From assembly GCA_013289835.1 (NCBI GenBank), contig JABCZG010000026.1:1-64000 (forward strand): a DNA stretch of 64,000 nt. Reading direction: 5' to 3'. A program made the position numbers and the translations under genes. Each line of letters opens with the position of its first letter. Position 1 is the stretch's first letter. This DNA is from Acidobacteriota bacterium (GTDB lineage: Bacteria; Acidobacteriota; Terriglobia; Acidiferrales; UBA7541). A model generated the notes under the pieces. It worked only from the letters and a program-made list of their open reading frames with translations. It made no database searches and had not been told where the DNA came from. Positions 1-6,832 of this stretch are shown piece by piece.

Positions 1-80
1 AGGTCTGCTTTCTTGGAGGGTGCCCGCAAAGTGGGAGGAACCAAGACCCCGTAGGGGCGCTCCTGCGAAGCAGAAGACCG
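1..80 (+). ncRNA. Possible structured RNA, cut by the window edge (6S-like?)
   Basis: No convincing ORF covers this stretch, but it folds well on paper. Bases near 2-12 can pair with bases near 67-80 to close a domain. Inside are a stem of CTTGG (13-17) with CCAAG (41-45) capped by a CCC/GGG hairpin, a CCCC-GTA-GGGG hairpin near 47-57, and a CTGC-GAA-GCAG hairpin near 63-73 that competes with the closing stem. The GGGCGCTCC stretch recalls a segment of E. coli 6S RNA, which is why I name that family, but this rests on memory of one sequence. The strand is assumed. It could equally be a different structured RNA or chance. Confidence 0.3.
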
Positions 81-428
81 CCGCGCCGCCGGGCGCTGGA
101 TTGTTTGCACTCGTGGTGCTTGAGAGTGAAAGCGGCTGAAAAAGGGGTAAAGACGACAACAGCGCTGAGGTTGGATTTTTGGCGACCGAAGCTAAGCCAT
201 GCGGAACGCGCGATCTAGGCTGCCGGTAAGCTGACTTGGAAGGGCAGGGGGTCCGTACGTGAAGACTATTGATTCGCGTGGCGCCGCCTTGTAGTGAATA
301 CCGCCGCAACAAGGGGAACGTCGAGCGCGAACGGCGAGTACGTAAAGCTGCCGCACACACGAGTCAAAGTGAGTCGCGGAGTCCCATCGGGAAAGAACGG
401 CTGCTCCCCGCAAAGGCAAAGCGCGATG
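81..428. other. No gene recognised
   Basis: Two short overlapping opposite-strand ORFs (192-419 and 269-466) have arginine/serine-rich composition typical of chance translation and no recognisable domain. I see no promoter or repeat that I can support. Confidence 0.5.
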
Positions 429-800
429 CTAGCGCTTCGCCATTTTCTGGGCCATGTATAGAATAAGCTTGCGATCTTCTTCCTCCGTTTTACTCAAGAG
501 GCGGCGAAGCTTGTTGAGATAGCGTGCATCTTTGCCGGCGCTTCCCCAGGCGATGTCGTCAGACGACTTCCGCTTGGGAAGGTTCGGAAGGACGGGCGGC
601 TCCTCGCCGTCATAAAACAGTTGGTAGAGGGGAGCTTCCAAGGCTCGAGCGAGCTTCTCTAGTGTTTCTATGGCTGGAACGGTGTGCCCGTTTTCAACCC
701 GAGAAATGTAGCATCGCAGTAAGCCGGTCCGCTTTTCAATGTCCCCCTGCGAAAGCTTTTTCTCTTCGCGCATCTCACGCAGGCGATCTCCAATAATCAC
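429..800 (-). CDS. XRE-family helix-turn-helix regulator
   Basis: A 123-residue protein that is probably a DNA-binding repressor. The N-terminal 65 residues form a Cro/C1-type HTH: RLREMREEKKLSQGDIEKRT, then a recognition-helix region with ISRVENGH and the usual TLEKLARALEAPLYQLF ending. The remaining half is charged and has no domain I recognise. The start is GTG at 800, preceded by a GAGGAGG ribosome-binding sequence about ten bases upstream. It lies downstream of and parallel to the overlapping small genes at 872-2275, so it may be the last gene of that set. The target is unknown. The family call is firm; the role as an element-encoded regulator is inference. Confidence 0.85.
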   Translation of the reverse strand: MIIGDRLREMREEKKLSQGDIEKRTGLLRCYISRVENGHTVPAIETLEKLARALEAPLYQLFYDGEEPPVLPNLPKRKSSDDIAWGSAGKDARYLNKLRRLLSKTEEEDRKLILYMAQKMAKR

Positions 801-871
801 GGTGACGTTGCCTCCTCGGCCAGATTATGTCCGCCAACACTGTAACTCCGAATGCGCCAGCTAGTCATTCC

Positions 872-1087
872 TCACGTCGTTCCGCGGGGTTGGCGACTGG
901 ACGAGCGAATCTTGTATTTCAGCAATCGATGGGTGGAGCCAGCGGTCTTGAGCTGTTCAAAGCCCCATTCCAAAATCACCTGGCCTAGGTTTCCAAGAGT
1001 CCGCTTCTCTTGAGCTGCAAACGCCGCAAGGTCGTCTCGAAACGCTTGGCGGACCCGAAAGCTTACTTGGGCTTTCCACTCACCCAT
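872..1087 (-). CDS. Small ribbon-helix-helix-like protein, paralogue A
   Basis: A 71-residue protein closely resembling the product of the adjacent gene at 1080-1307. Both begin MGxWK, then a strand-like V.(F/I)R(V/L)R, a helix with RDx(L/M), and the block (T/S)LGN(L/F)G.(I/V)(I/L)LEW(G/A)FE followed by K.AGST. A short beta strand followed by two helices at the N-terminus fits MetJ/Arc-type DNA-binding folds, but the family match is inference from pattern. It overlaps the upstream gene by eight bases, so translation is likely coupled. The tandem pair looks like a local duplication. Confidence 0.6.
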   Translation of the reverse strand: MGEWKAQVSFRVRQAFRDDLAAFAAQEKRTLGNLGQVILEWGFEQLKTAGSTHRLLKYKIRSSSRQPRGTT

Positions 1088-1307
1088 TTTTGAGCCTTTG
1101 GTCTCTATAGGTGTGGTTCAACCCCTTACTGCTGCGTCCGAGCAATTCGACTGTGCTTCCCGCCACTTTGACTCGCTCGAATGCCCACTCCAACAAAATA
1201 GCTCCAAAGTTTCCGAGTGAACGATGCTCATGTTCCGCGAATCGAATCATTTCGTCTCTTAGCTCTGGCCGAAGCCTAATGGTGACGCCAATTTTCCAGA
1301 CGCCCAT
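1080..1307 (-). CDS. Small ribbon-helix-helix-like protein, paralogue B
   Basis: A 75-residue protein whose first 50 residues parallel the gene immediately downstream (shared SLGNFG..LLEWAFE..KVAGST block). I chose the ATG at 1307 because it overlaps the stop of the preceding gene as TGATG; an upstream extension of the frame exists but would lie inside the neighbour. The predicted strand-helix-helix suggests a ribbon-helix-helix DNA-binding or antitoxin-like protein. No toxin partner is visible. The function is unknown; the duplicated arrangement with an HTH protein suggests a regulatory cassette. Confidence 0.6.
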   Translation of the reverse strand: MGVWKIGVTIRLRPELRDEMIRFAEHEHRSLGNFGAILLEWAFERVKVAGSTVELLGRSSKGLNHTYRDQRLKNG

Positions 1308-1801
1308 CAGCTCTTGCTCGACTTTTCGAATTCCGCTACTTTGTCCATGAACTCGCCGAGTTCCACGCCGAGGCCATCCGCCAATTGTTGAAGACGTGGC
1401 AACGTCATGTCTTTCACCTGCCCGCGTTCGAGCTGAAGTATGGCTCGGAGCGGGAACCTGCATCGTCGGCTGAGTTCCACTCTCGTCATCTTCTTCCGTG
1501 CCCGGTAGAACTTCGTGGCATCTGCCAGAGGCCGTGCAATCTCCACATCCTCGACGCCTATCCAGCGGTTGACCAAATCCAGGTCAGCAGCTTTGACCTT
1601 CCTGTGTGCCCTGAACGCTGCCGCGACGCGCACGAAGGCGTCGTGCAGCGCTTTCACTTCGTCGATGGGTGGTATGGGCTGGCTCTTGGATATTCTGGTG
1701 AGCAACCACTTCGTGAAGAGCAGGGAACCTCGGTCATCCACCTTGGCGATGATCGCCTTGAGTTCTGCACGGACTGCTTCATCGTCGAGTTCTTCTCTCA
1801 T
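1307..1801 (-). CDS. Helix-turn-helix protein, C-terminal XRE-like domain
   Basis: A 164-residue protein. The first 95 residues are charged and helical with no family I recognise. Residues of about 95-155 form an XRE-like domain: FYRARKKMTRVELSRRC, FPLRAILQLERG and LPRLQQLADGLGVELGEFM, matching the five-helix Cro pattern with an ERGQ turn. Start and stop overlap the neighbouring genes by TGATG at both ends, so it is the centre of a translationally coupled cluster. It is probably a DNA-binding regulator. Having the HTH at the C-terminus is less common than the N-terminal arrangement. Confidence 0.7.
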   Translation of the reverse strand: MREELDDEAVRAELKAIIAKVDDRGSLLFTKWLLTRISKSQPIPPIDEVKALHDAFVRVAAAFRAHRKVKAADLDLVNRWIGVEDVEIARPLADATKFYRARKKMTRVELSRRCRFPLRAILQLERGQVKDMTLPRLQQLADGLGVELGEFMDKVAEFEKSSKS

Positions 1802-2085
1802 CAGTCCTGCCGCCTGTAGTACTGCTTCAAGATCACATCGTCACCGGACGACATGTCCGAATATTCGACGCCAACTAGTTCGACGGTCGGTTCGTATTGA
1901 ATGGAAAAGTTGGTGCCGTCCATGAAGCGAATCGAGATGAAGAGGATATTCTCTTCGAGCCAGTGCTTAATGAAGTCCACCTTCTTGCCGTGAATCGCCT
2001 TGTACCGCCGTCGATGCTTGTCTTCCCGCTTCCTGATGCGGTTGTCTGTCTTTCTTAGCTCCGCAGCGTTGATTTTACTTTTCAT
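1801..2085 (-). CDS. Unknown basic protein in overlapping gene cluster
   Basis: A 94-residue protein starting at MKSKINAAELRK, strongly basic in the first third (RKREDKHRRRYK) and then mixed beta/alpha. No family is recognised. The start at 2085 is preferred over the longer frame because it sits just inside the end of the upstream gene (11-base overlap), and its stop overlaps the next ATG as TGATG. The basic N-terminus could bind nucleic acid, but nothing more specific can be said. Confidence 0.5.
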   Translation of the reverse strand: MKSKINAAELRKTDNRIRKREDKHRRRYKAIHGKKVDFIKHWLEENILFISIRFMDGTNFSIQYEPTVELVGVEYSDMSSGDDVILKQYYRRQD

Positions 2086-2275
2086 CAAGGTCCTCCAGCC
2101 GCTCAGGCATGAACGGAAAGGCAATCCTGAACAGCTTGCAGAAAATCGGACGAGGCAGGGCAAAAGAAATTAAAGTGGTCGCAATTACGGACAGCACAAC
2201 GCATGCGACAAGTTGCTCAAATGGCGAAATCGGAGGCGTCTCGATACTTGGTGGCGGGGTCGGCAATTGAAGCAT
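2075..2275 (-). CDS. Small single-pass membrane protein
   Basis: A predicted 66-residue protein from the ATG at 2275 (a TTG at 2296 is an alternative). A proline-rich N-terminus is followed by one hydrophobic segment (LVACVVLSVIATTLISFAL) and a short charged C-terminus ending in LEDLDEK. It is the first gene of the overlapping leftward cluster. No family is recognised. A small membrane protein at the head of a regulatory cluster may be an element-specific surface or stability function, but this is not supported by any motif. Confidence 0.45.
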   Translation of the reverse strand: MLQLPTPPPSIETPPISPFEQLVACVVLSVIATTLISFALPRPIFCKLFRIAFPFMPERLEDLDEK

Positions 2276-2494
2276 ATTGACAAGGTCCTTGCACAAAGGG
2301 GTCCGGTGGACAACGCTGCTGGTGCATTAGAACGCGTCCCGCACATCCCATCTACGGTGGACTCGGTGGATGCGCTACTGTTGCGAGCCGTCAGCGCGTC
2401 TCGCTGAGCGACAGCATATCATAAGTGTGCCTCTAGTTGTATGCCACACAGTTGTCGGTGGACGGAGTGAGGCGCTGACTTCACACTCGGCACA
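2276..2494. promoter_or_regulatory. Divergent control region with an imperfect inverted repeat
   Basis: This 219-base gap separates the leftward small-gene cluster from the rightward XRE repressor, an arrangement like a phage or ICE control switch. Within it GTGTG at 2425-2429 and CACAC at 2445-2449 form an interrupted inverted repeat that could be an operator. I see no strong -35/-10 pair. The role is inferred mainly from gene orientation. Confidence 0.3.
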
Positions 2495-2734
2495 ATGCAA
2501 CCAAATAGGACGCTACGCGCCCTCGCAAACCGAATCAAAGAACTGCGCGACCAGAAGGGCATTAGCCAAGAAGAGCTAGCCCATCGTGCTGGACTGAGCC
2601 GCACTGGGATGGGTTTCCTTGAAACCGGAAAACGGTGGCCGCGCCTCGACACTTTGATGAAGGTAGCGGACGGACTAAATATCACGCTCGATGAATTGTT
2701 CAAGGGACTCCACAAGCCTAGCAGACGACGGTGA
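2495..2734 (+). CDS. Compact XRE-family repressor
   Basis: A 79-residue protein that is almost entirely a Cro/C1-type HTH domain: ANRIKELRDQKGISQEELAHRAG, LSRTGMGFLETGKRWP and DTLMKVADGLNITLDELF. The length equals a stand-alone HTH protein. It is transcribed divergently from the overlapping small genes, which is typical for the repressor of an integrative element or phage. Autoregulation and control of the divergent cluster are likely but not shown. It ends 15 bases before the convergent DUF72 gene. Confidence 0.85.
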   Translation: MQPNRTLRALANRIKELRDQKGISQEELAHRAGLSRTGMGFLETGKRWPRLDTLMKVADGLNITLDELFKGLHKPSRRR

Positions 2735-2748
2735 GCGACTTGTGGGCC

Positions 2749-3609
2749 TCAGCTCCTGTCGAAGAGCGAGGATTGCTGTCCGATTTGCCCGGGCGCCTGG
2801 ATTTTAGGCAGTGCGTCAACACCCCAGAGATTGCGGAACAGCTCGACAGTCGCTGGCCCATTACCCGCGAAGTGGTTATTTGCAAAAGCCAGAATCATGA
2901 TGCGGCGCTCGTGCACTTTCTTTAAGAGACCGACCCATTCGAAGAGATCACCTTGCCGATCAACAATCACCTTGTCCCACGTCTTGGTTTTTTCCTCAAT
3001 CCCCTTGCGGTCCCCCAGCCAGCGAACATAAGTGAAGTCAGCCGTTATCAAGTCGAGCTCGCTTTTCAACTCCCACGGCCTAGGCATCCAACTTTGGTCA
3101 ATCAATGCCAGTGCTACACCGTGCTCCCGAAGCAAATCCAGAATTCGAAGATCCAGCCAATCCTTGTTCCGAATCTCGACCGCGAACCTGTAATCCTTCG
3201 GAAGTTTTTTCAGGAACGGCTTCAGCCGGACGAGGAATTCCGCTTGGGTCTTGAATTCAGAACTCTTGAATTTGCCAAATTGAAAAAGCAGAGGACCTAG
3301 CTTTTCGCCAAGGGCGTCCATAGCAGTCAGAAAGTTTCTGAGGTCATCGTCGCAACCTACGAGCACTTTGTCGTGAGTGATGACTTGTGGCACCTTCGCA
3401 GCGAACAAAAAGCCTGGCGGGGTCTTCGCATACCAGCTTTTCACTGTGGTCACGGCAGGAGTCGCGTAGAACGTATTGTCCAATTCCACCGCATCGAATC
3501 TGGTCGCGTAGAAAGAAAGATAGTCCGTAGACTTCATCCCCTTCGGATAGAAACTACCCGCCCATCCTGGCGCTGTGAACGCAGATGTCCCAATGCGAAT
3601 GTCTGCCAT
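2749..3609 (-). CDS. DUF72 (YecE-like) protein
   Basis: A 286-residue TIM-barrel-type protein of the DUF72 family, whose biochemical function remains poorly defined. Family hallmarks are IRIGTSAFTAPGWAGSFYP at the N-terminus, FDAVELDNTFYATP, a FLFAAKVPQVITHDK strand, LLFQFGKF, RFAVEIRNKDWL, and a late FANNHFAG motif (usually FNNHxxG). The length matches the family. It is convergent with the XRE gene and is separated from the leftward membrane-protein gene by 87 bases. Members occur in core genomes and on mobile DNA, so its position does not show it belongs to the element. Confidence 0.85.
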   Translation of the reverse strand: MADIRIGTSAFTAPGWAGSFYPKGMKSTDYLSFYATRFDAVELDNTFYATPAVTTVKSWYAKTPPGFLFAAKVPQVITHDKVLVGCDDDLRNFLTAMDALGEKLGPLLFQFGKFKSSEFKTQAEFLVRLKPFLKKLPKDYRFAVEIRNKDWLDLRILDLLREHGVALALIDQSWMPRPWELKSELDLITADFTYVRWLGDRKGIEEKTKTWDKVIVDRQGDLFEWVGLLKKVHERRIMILAFANNHFAGNGPATVELFRNLWGVDALPKIQAPGQIGQQSSLFDRS

Positions 3610-3696
3610 AGTCTCGCCATTCTACATCCGGTGAACTATACGAATTGGACGAACTCGCACGCGAAGCGGACATTTCCCGGTGTTGCCAATACGAAT

Positions 3697-5556
3697 TCAG
3701 TCTCTTCGTACTAATCCGGTGACAGCCGCAATGCCCATAGTTGCAAAGAGCCACCCCAGCACAATTTGTGCCCAACTGAATGCGCGGAGAAGCCTTGTTA
3801 GATTGAGAATGCGAATTGAGAAACCCAGCCGCCACACCGCAAAGCGTGCAGAGTTGTCTGGACTTGGATCAATCTTCCAATGGTCTACTTGCCCAAGCTT
3901 GACGAGCGGAAAAGAGTTTTCGAGAGAAAAGATCGACGCATGGAATGGTTCGTAGTAATCCGGGATGCGGTGGTTGCTTTTGAACAAAATGTATGTGTCT
4001 TTCTCTGTTGGGACCACACTGCCAGCGTAGTAGCCACCGCAATACAATCCAAAGCCTAAGACGGCAAGACAGAGCAAGCACAAGAGGGCTCGACTCGGAT
4101 AGTAACCATACCCGATCGCGTACTTTAGGATAAAATTCCAGCCCCTTGCGAAGTTATCTTGGTTTTCTTGACTGCGAATGCCAGCCATCTCGTATAGAAC
4201 GCGACGCGCACCCACATCATCATCTTCGTCCCCCAAGACGTTTGCGAGTTGCCGGTAGGGTTGCGGTGTAAAAGATTTCAGGCGTGCTAGCCAATCGAGC
4301 CTTTCAAGCACAGCCCTTGGGCTGGACGCGGAAAACCGCTGATATTGAAAGCCGTGAAGCTGCAGATTGCCTTTTGGCGGCCAACTGTTTGTGTCATCGC
4401 TCACCGAATCGGCGGACGCTCCAATTAGGTTTAGGTTCACCGTCGCTGCGTTCTGGATGCCGCGCCAAAACAAGGTGCCTTTCACGACAGCTCTTTCGGC
4501 AAACAAGCCAATCCCAAAGTTTGAGTTGCGACAAGCTAGATTGCCGCCAATTTGAGTTGCGATCATGCTGACTAGCCCCTCGGCATGAAAACCGTCCTGA
4601 AGCATCGCGCTGCTCTTTACTACACTTGAATCGAAATTCAGAACAGTTCTGATATCTTGACCTCCTTGTGATGAGGAGTTCAAAAAATGACCGCCAACGC
4701 AATCCAAATTGAATTCGATTTGCGAACCATGGAGCAGCACCAACCCGTCTGCGCGGAAACCATTTTTGAGGAAAACGGAGCCTCCAACCACGACGCCTTC
4801 TGCATTCAATGCACAGTTAGACTGATTCGTGCCTGACGAGGCTGTACTCCTAAATATGCCCTGCGAGCAATCGAAGTCGGTTCCTATTTGGGCGTGAGGG
4901 AATCGAACCTCTCCCGTTGCACGAAATCCTCCGCGTAGGAATACCGGACCAGCAACGACGATTCCGTCGGCAACAAGCGCAGGACCTGGACCAGTGGCCT
5001 CAAATATGCTTCCGCTACAGTCAAATGGTCCATCAATTTTAGCTCCCGTAAGTCGCACCCCATTTTCGGATACAAAGCCATCCCGGAGAAGGACGGCTCC
5101 GTTGATAACCGCCCCGTCTCCAAGGACTGAGTGCACTCGACTACCCTGCAGACTGATCGTTCGTGCGCGCGCGCCGAATAAATTCAATCCCCTAAATAAT
5201 CTGCACTGCGCTAGCACAAGAGGGAACCCGATAGTGATAAACGAGAGATCAATTTCGTCCGCTATCTTCGCGCCGATAAGTTTGATCCCCTTGGGGTGAA
5301 CGAGACCTGAGGCGCGTCGGTCAAGACATAACCATGCAAGTAGATCTGCTCTAACTTGGCGCTCATTGCCCCACTCGTTAGCTCTGTTCGGGTCATTCGT
5401 AGGGTCACTCAGATCATCACTTACACCGCATACCGCAAGTTCGCCCTTCGATGCGGCACGCACGAGCTCAAATTCGGCTGCGGTCAAATTGTCGAAGCAT
5501 TCTCGGGCGAGAGATTCAAGATCCGGTTCTACTTGCTTGTTGTGCTTATCATCCAA
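3697..5556 (-). CDS. Repeat-rich (pentapeptide-like) protein with C-terminal membrane segments
   Basis: A 619-residue protein. Residues of about 90-370 contain an irregular repeat in which units such as LRGGFRATGEVRF, QIG.DFDCS.G.F and AEGVVVGGSVFLKNGFRADG recur every 55-75 residues. This alternating small/hydrophobic pattern suggests a right-handed beta-helix similar to pentapeptide-repeat proteins. Residues of about 470-619 include at least two hydrophobic segments (ALLCLLCLAVLGFGLY and IVLGWLFATMGIAAVTGL). The likely start is TTG at 5556; no in-frame ATG lies nearby. Proteins with this layout are widespread but uncharacterised. The gene lies between the regulator cluster and the polymerase operon, divergent from the latter. 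Confidence 0.7.
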   Translation of the reverse strand: MDDKHNKQVEPDLESLARECFDNLTAAEFELVRAASKGELAVCGVSDDLSDPTNDPNRANEWGNERQVRADLLAWLCLDRRASGLVHPKGIKLIGAKIADEIDLSFITIGFPLVLAQCRLFRGLNLFGARARTISLQGSRVHSVLGDGAVINGAVLLRDGFVSENGVRLTGAKIDGPFDCSGSIFEATGPGPALVADGIVVAGPVFLRGGFRATGEVRFPHAQIGTDFDCSQGIFRSTASSGTNQSNCALNAEGVVVGGSVFLKNGFRADGLVLLHGSQIEFNLDCVGGHFLNSSSQGGQDIRTVLNFDSSVVKSSAMLQDGFHAEGLVSMIATQIGGNLACRNSNFGIGLFAERAVVKGTLFWRGIQNAATVNLNLIGASADSVSDDTNSWPPKGNLQLHGFQYQRFSASSPRAVLERLDWLARLKSFTPQPYRQLANVLGDEDDDVGARRVLYEMAGIRSQENQDNFARGWNFILKYAIGYGYYPSRALLCLLCLAVLGFGLYCGGYYAGSVVPTEKDTYILFKSNHRIPDYYEPFHASIFSLENSFPLVKLGQVDHWKIDPSPDNSARFAVWRLGFSIRILNLTRLLRAFSWAQIVLGWLFATMGIAAVTGLVRRD

Positions 5557-5767
5557 GTGGGCAGTACCTCAGTTTGGTCCTGTTTACTCGAGACTATATT
5601 ACAGGTGAGGATTCTGTGAGTGGATCTTGGCCGGAAACTGGCCGAGTGCCCAATACACGATTCCGATCCAGTCCTTATAAGACCATCCTGCGGGGCCGAC
5701 TCGGATTTTCGGCGTTGAATGCTTTTCTGCCATCCGGAAACTCCTACCGGAACAAAGAGCGGTACTC

Positions 5768-5797
5768 TTGACTCTTCGCCTTTTGTTCGCCTATTAT
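5768..5797 (+). promoter_or_regulatory. Candidate sigma-70 promoter of the polymerase operon
   Basis: TTGACT at 5768-5773 and TATTAT at 5792-5797 are separated by 18 bases and lie 34 bases upstream of the first ATG. No recognisable SOS operator overlaps it. Confidence 0.55.
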
Positions 5798-5830
5798 CTT
5801 ATCAGCATCGAGGGCTGAGGGCACGTCATC

Positions 5831-6451
5831 ATGAGCTTATCCATTGCAGCAGCTAAAACGGAACAACCGACAACGCCGAACCCTTGGATTCTCCCCGAAC
5901 GCGCCCTAACCGTCTTGTACGGCTGCCCTGAAATACAGCGGCTCTCACATTATTTCTTGCCGAGAATTCTGCTCCATCAGAAACGGGTTTTATATTTAGA
6001 CGGTGCGAATCAGATCAGTCCACTACTCATCGCCCACTTCGCTAGGGGGCGTGGTCTCGAACCGTCCGTGTTCAATAACCTCATTCGCATCGCGCGCGCC
6101 TTTACCTGCTTTCAATTAACGGAGCTCATTCGCCGCGTTCCGAAAATGCTTGCGACGTTTTCCGCCGATGTACTGATCGTCACGGCCTTGCCCGATTTAT
6201 ATTTCGACGAAGATGTGCAGGATCGGCCAGCGCGCGCATCGTTCGAACATGCGCTCGAAGGCTTGCGCGAGCTTGCGCCGCTTGCGCTTTCCATCGCCGT
6301 TTTTTCCGATGCGACATCGTTCAAAACAAAACGGCACGATTTCTTTAAGAAGCTCCGCAATCAGGCGGATCACATCCTGAAAGTCGAATCCGGCCCCGAA
6401 AGCGCCCTTTCCTTTACCCGCGAGAGAAATACACCGCTTCTATCAGCTTGA
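5831..6451 (+). CDS. RecA/RadB-like protein lacking the Walker A motif
   Basis: A 206-residue protein shaped like the core of a RecA/RadA/KaiC ATPase. A strand-turn occurs where the P-loop would be (LTVLYGCPEI at about 26-35) but without GxxxxGK[ST]. It is followed by a long helix, a KRVLYLDGAN strand (about 51-60) like the family's second strand, ARAFTCFQLTELI, and ADVLIVTALPDLYFDE (112-127) in the position of Walker B. ATP binding is therefore unlikely. ImuA, the RecA-like component of the bacterial mutasome, is likewise a degenerate RecA. It is first in the operon, 21 bases before the small helical gene. Its role as a scaffold for the downstream polymerase is inference. Start ATG with TGAGGG upstream. 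Confidence 0.6.
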   Translation: MSLSIAAAKTEQPTTPNPWILPERALTVLYGCPEIQRLSHYFLPRILLHQKRVLYLDGANQISPLLIAHFARGRGLEPSVFNNLIRIARAFTCFQLTELIRRVPKMLATFSADVLIVTALPDLYFDEDVQDRPARASFEHALEGLRELAPLALSIAVFSDATSFKTKRHDFFKKLRNQADHILKVESGPESALSFTRERNTPLLSA

Positions 6452-6472
6452 ACGGAAAGTGCGAGGTGCAGT

Positions 6473-6832
6473 ATGGGCAGAACCGTCCCTACATTTGTTC
6501 AATTGATTCAACAGGCCGCGGAGCGTTGGAAAAAATTCCGCCGCGCTTTACGGCGCGAAGATCACGAGCACTTCGACCGTCTCTTTGTCCGCGTGCGGTA
6601 CTACACCCACGCCGCCACCTACCAGTGTCACGATAACCCGATGGAGGCCATTCTTCTTTCCATCGCCCTCGACCAGGAGAAGCGGCTCAACGCCGTGGAG
6701 AAAGTTCTGCAGAACGCGGGGGTGCTTTGTGAAGTTGCGGCAAGGATGGATTCTCGACCTCTACCCGAGCAAGCACGGAATGACGCTGTGGCTGATCGAC
6801 CGGAAGCAGTCGCACTACCGTTTGACCGATAG
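6473..6832 (+). CDS. Small helical protein between RecA-like and polymerase genes
   Basis: A 119-residue protein. The first 85 residues look genuine: FVQLIQQAAERWKKFRRALR, DHEHFDRLFVRVRYYTHAAT and MEAILLSIALDQEKRLNAVE, mostly charged amphipathic helices. I recall similar short helical proteins encoded beside divergent PolB genes, but no named domain. The final third is translated in a different frame from the polymerase start (overlap of about 100 bases) and has less natural composition, so the functional part may end near residue 85. Being sandwiched between the two other genes suggests it is a third subunit of the same complex. Function unknown. Confidence 0.6.
   Translation: MGRTVPTFVQLIQQAAERWKKFRRALRREDHEHFDRLFVRVRYYTHAATYQCHDNPMEAILLSIALDQEKRLNAVEKVLQNAGVLCEVAARMDSRPLPEQARNDAVADRPEAVALPFDR

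Noticed and set aside
192..466. Two short opposite-strand ORFs at the left edge
   Set aside because: There is no domain, no ribosome-binding site and biased composition; they overlap each other.
5740..5800. Possible SOS (LexA) operator before the polymerase operon
   Set aside because: GAAC and GTTC words occur, but not with the spacing of a known LexA box, so damage control could not be supported from sequence.
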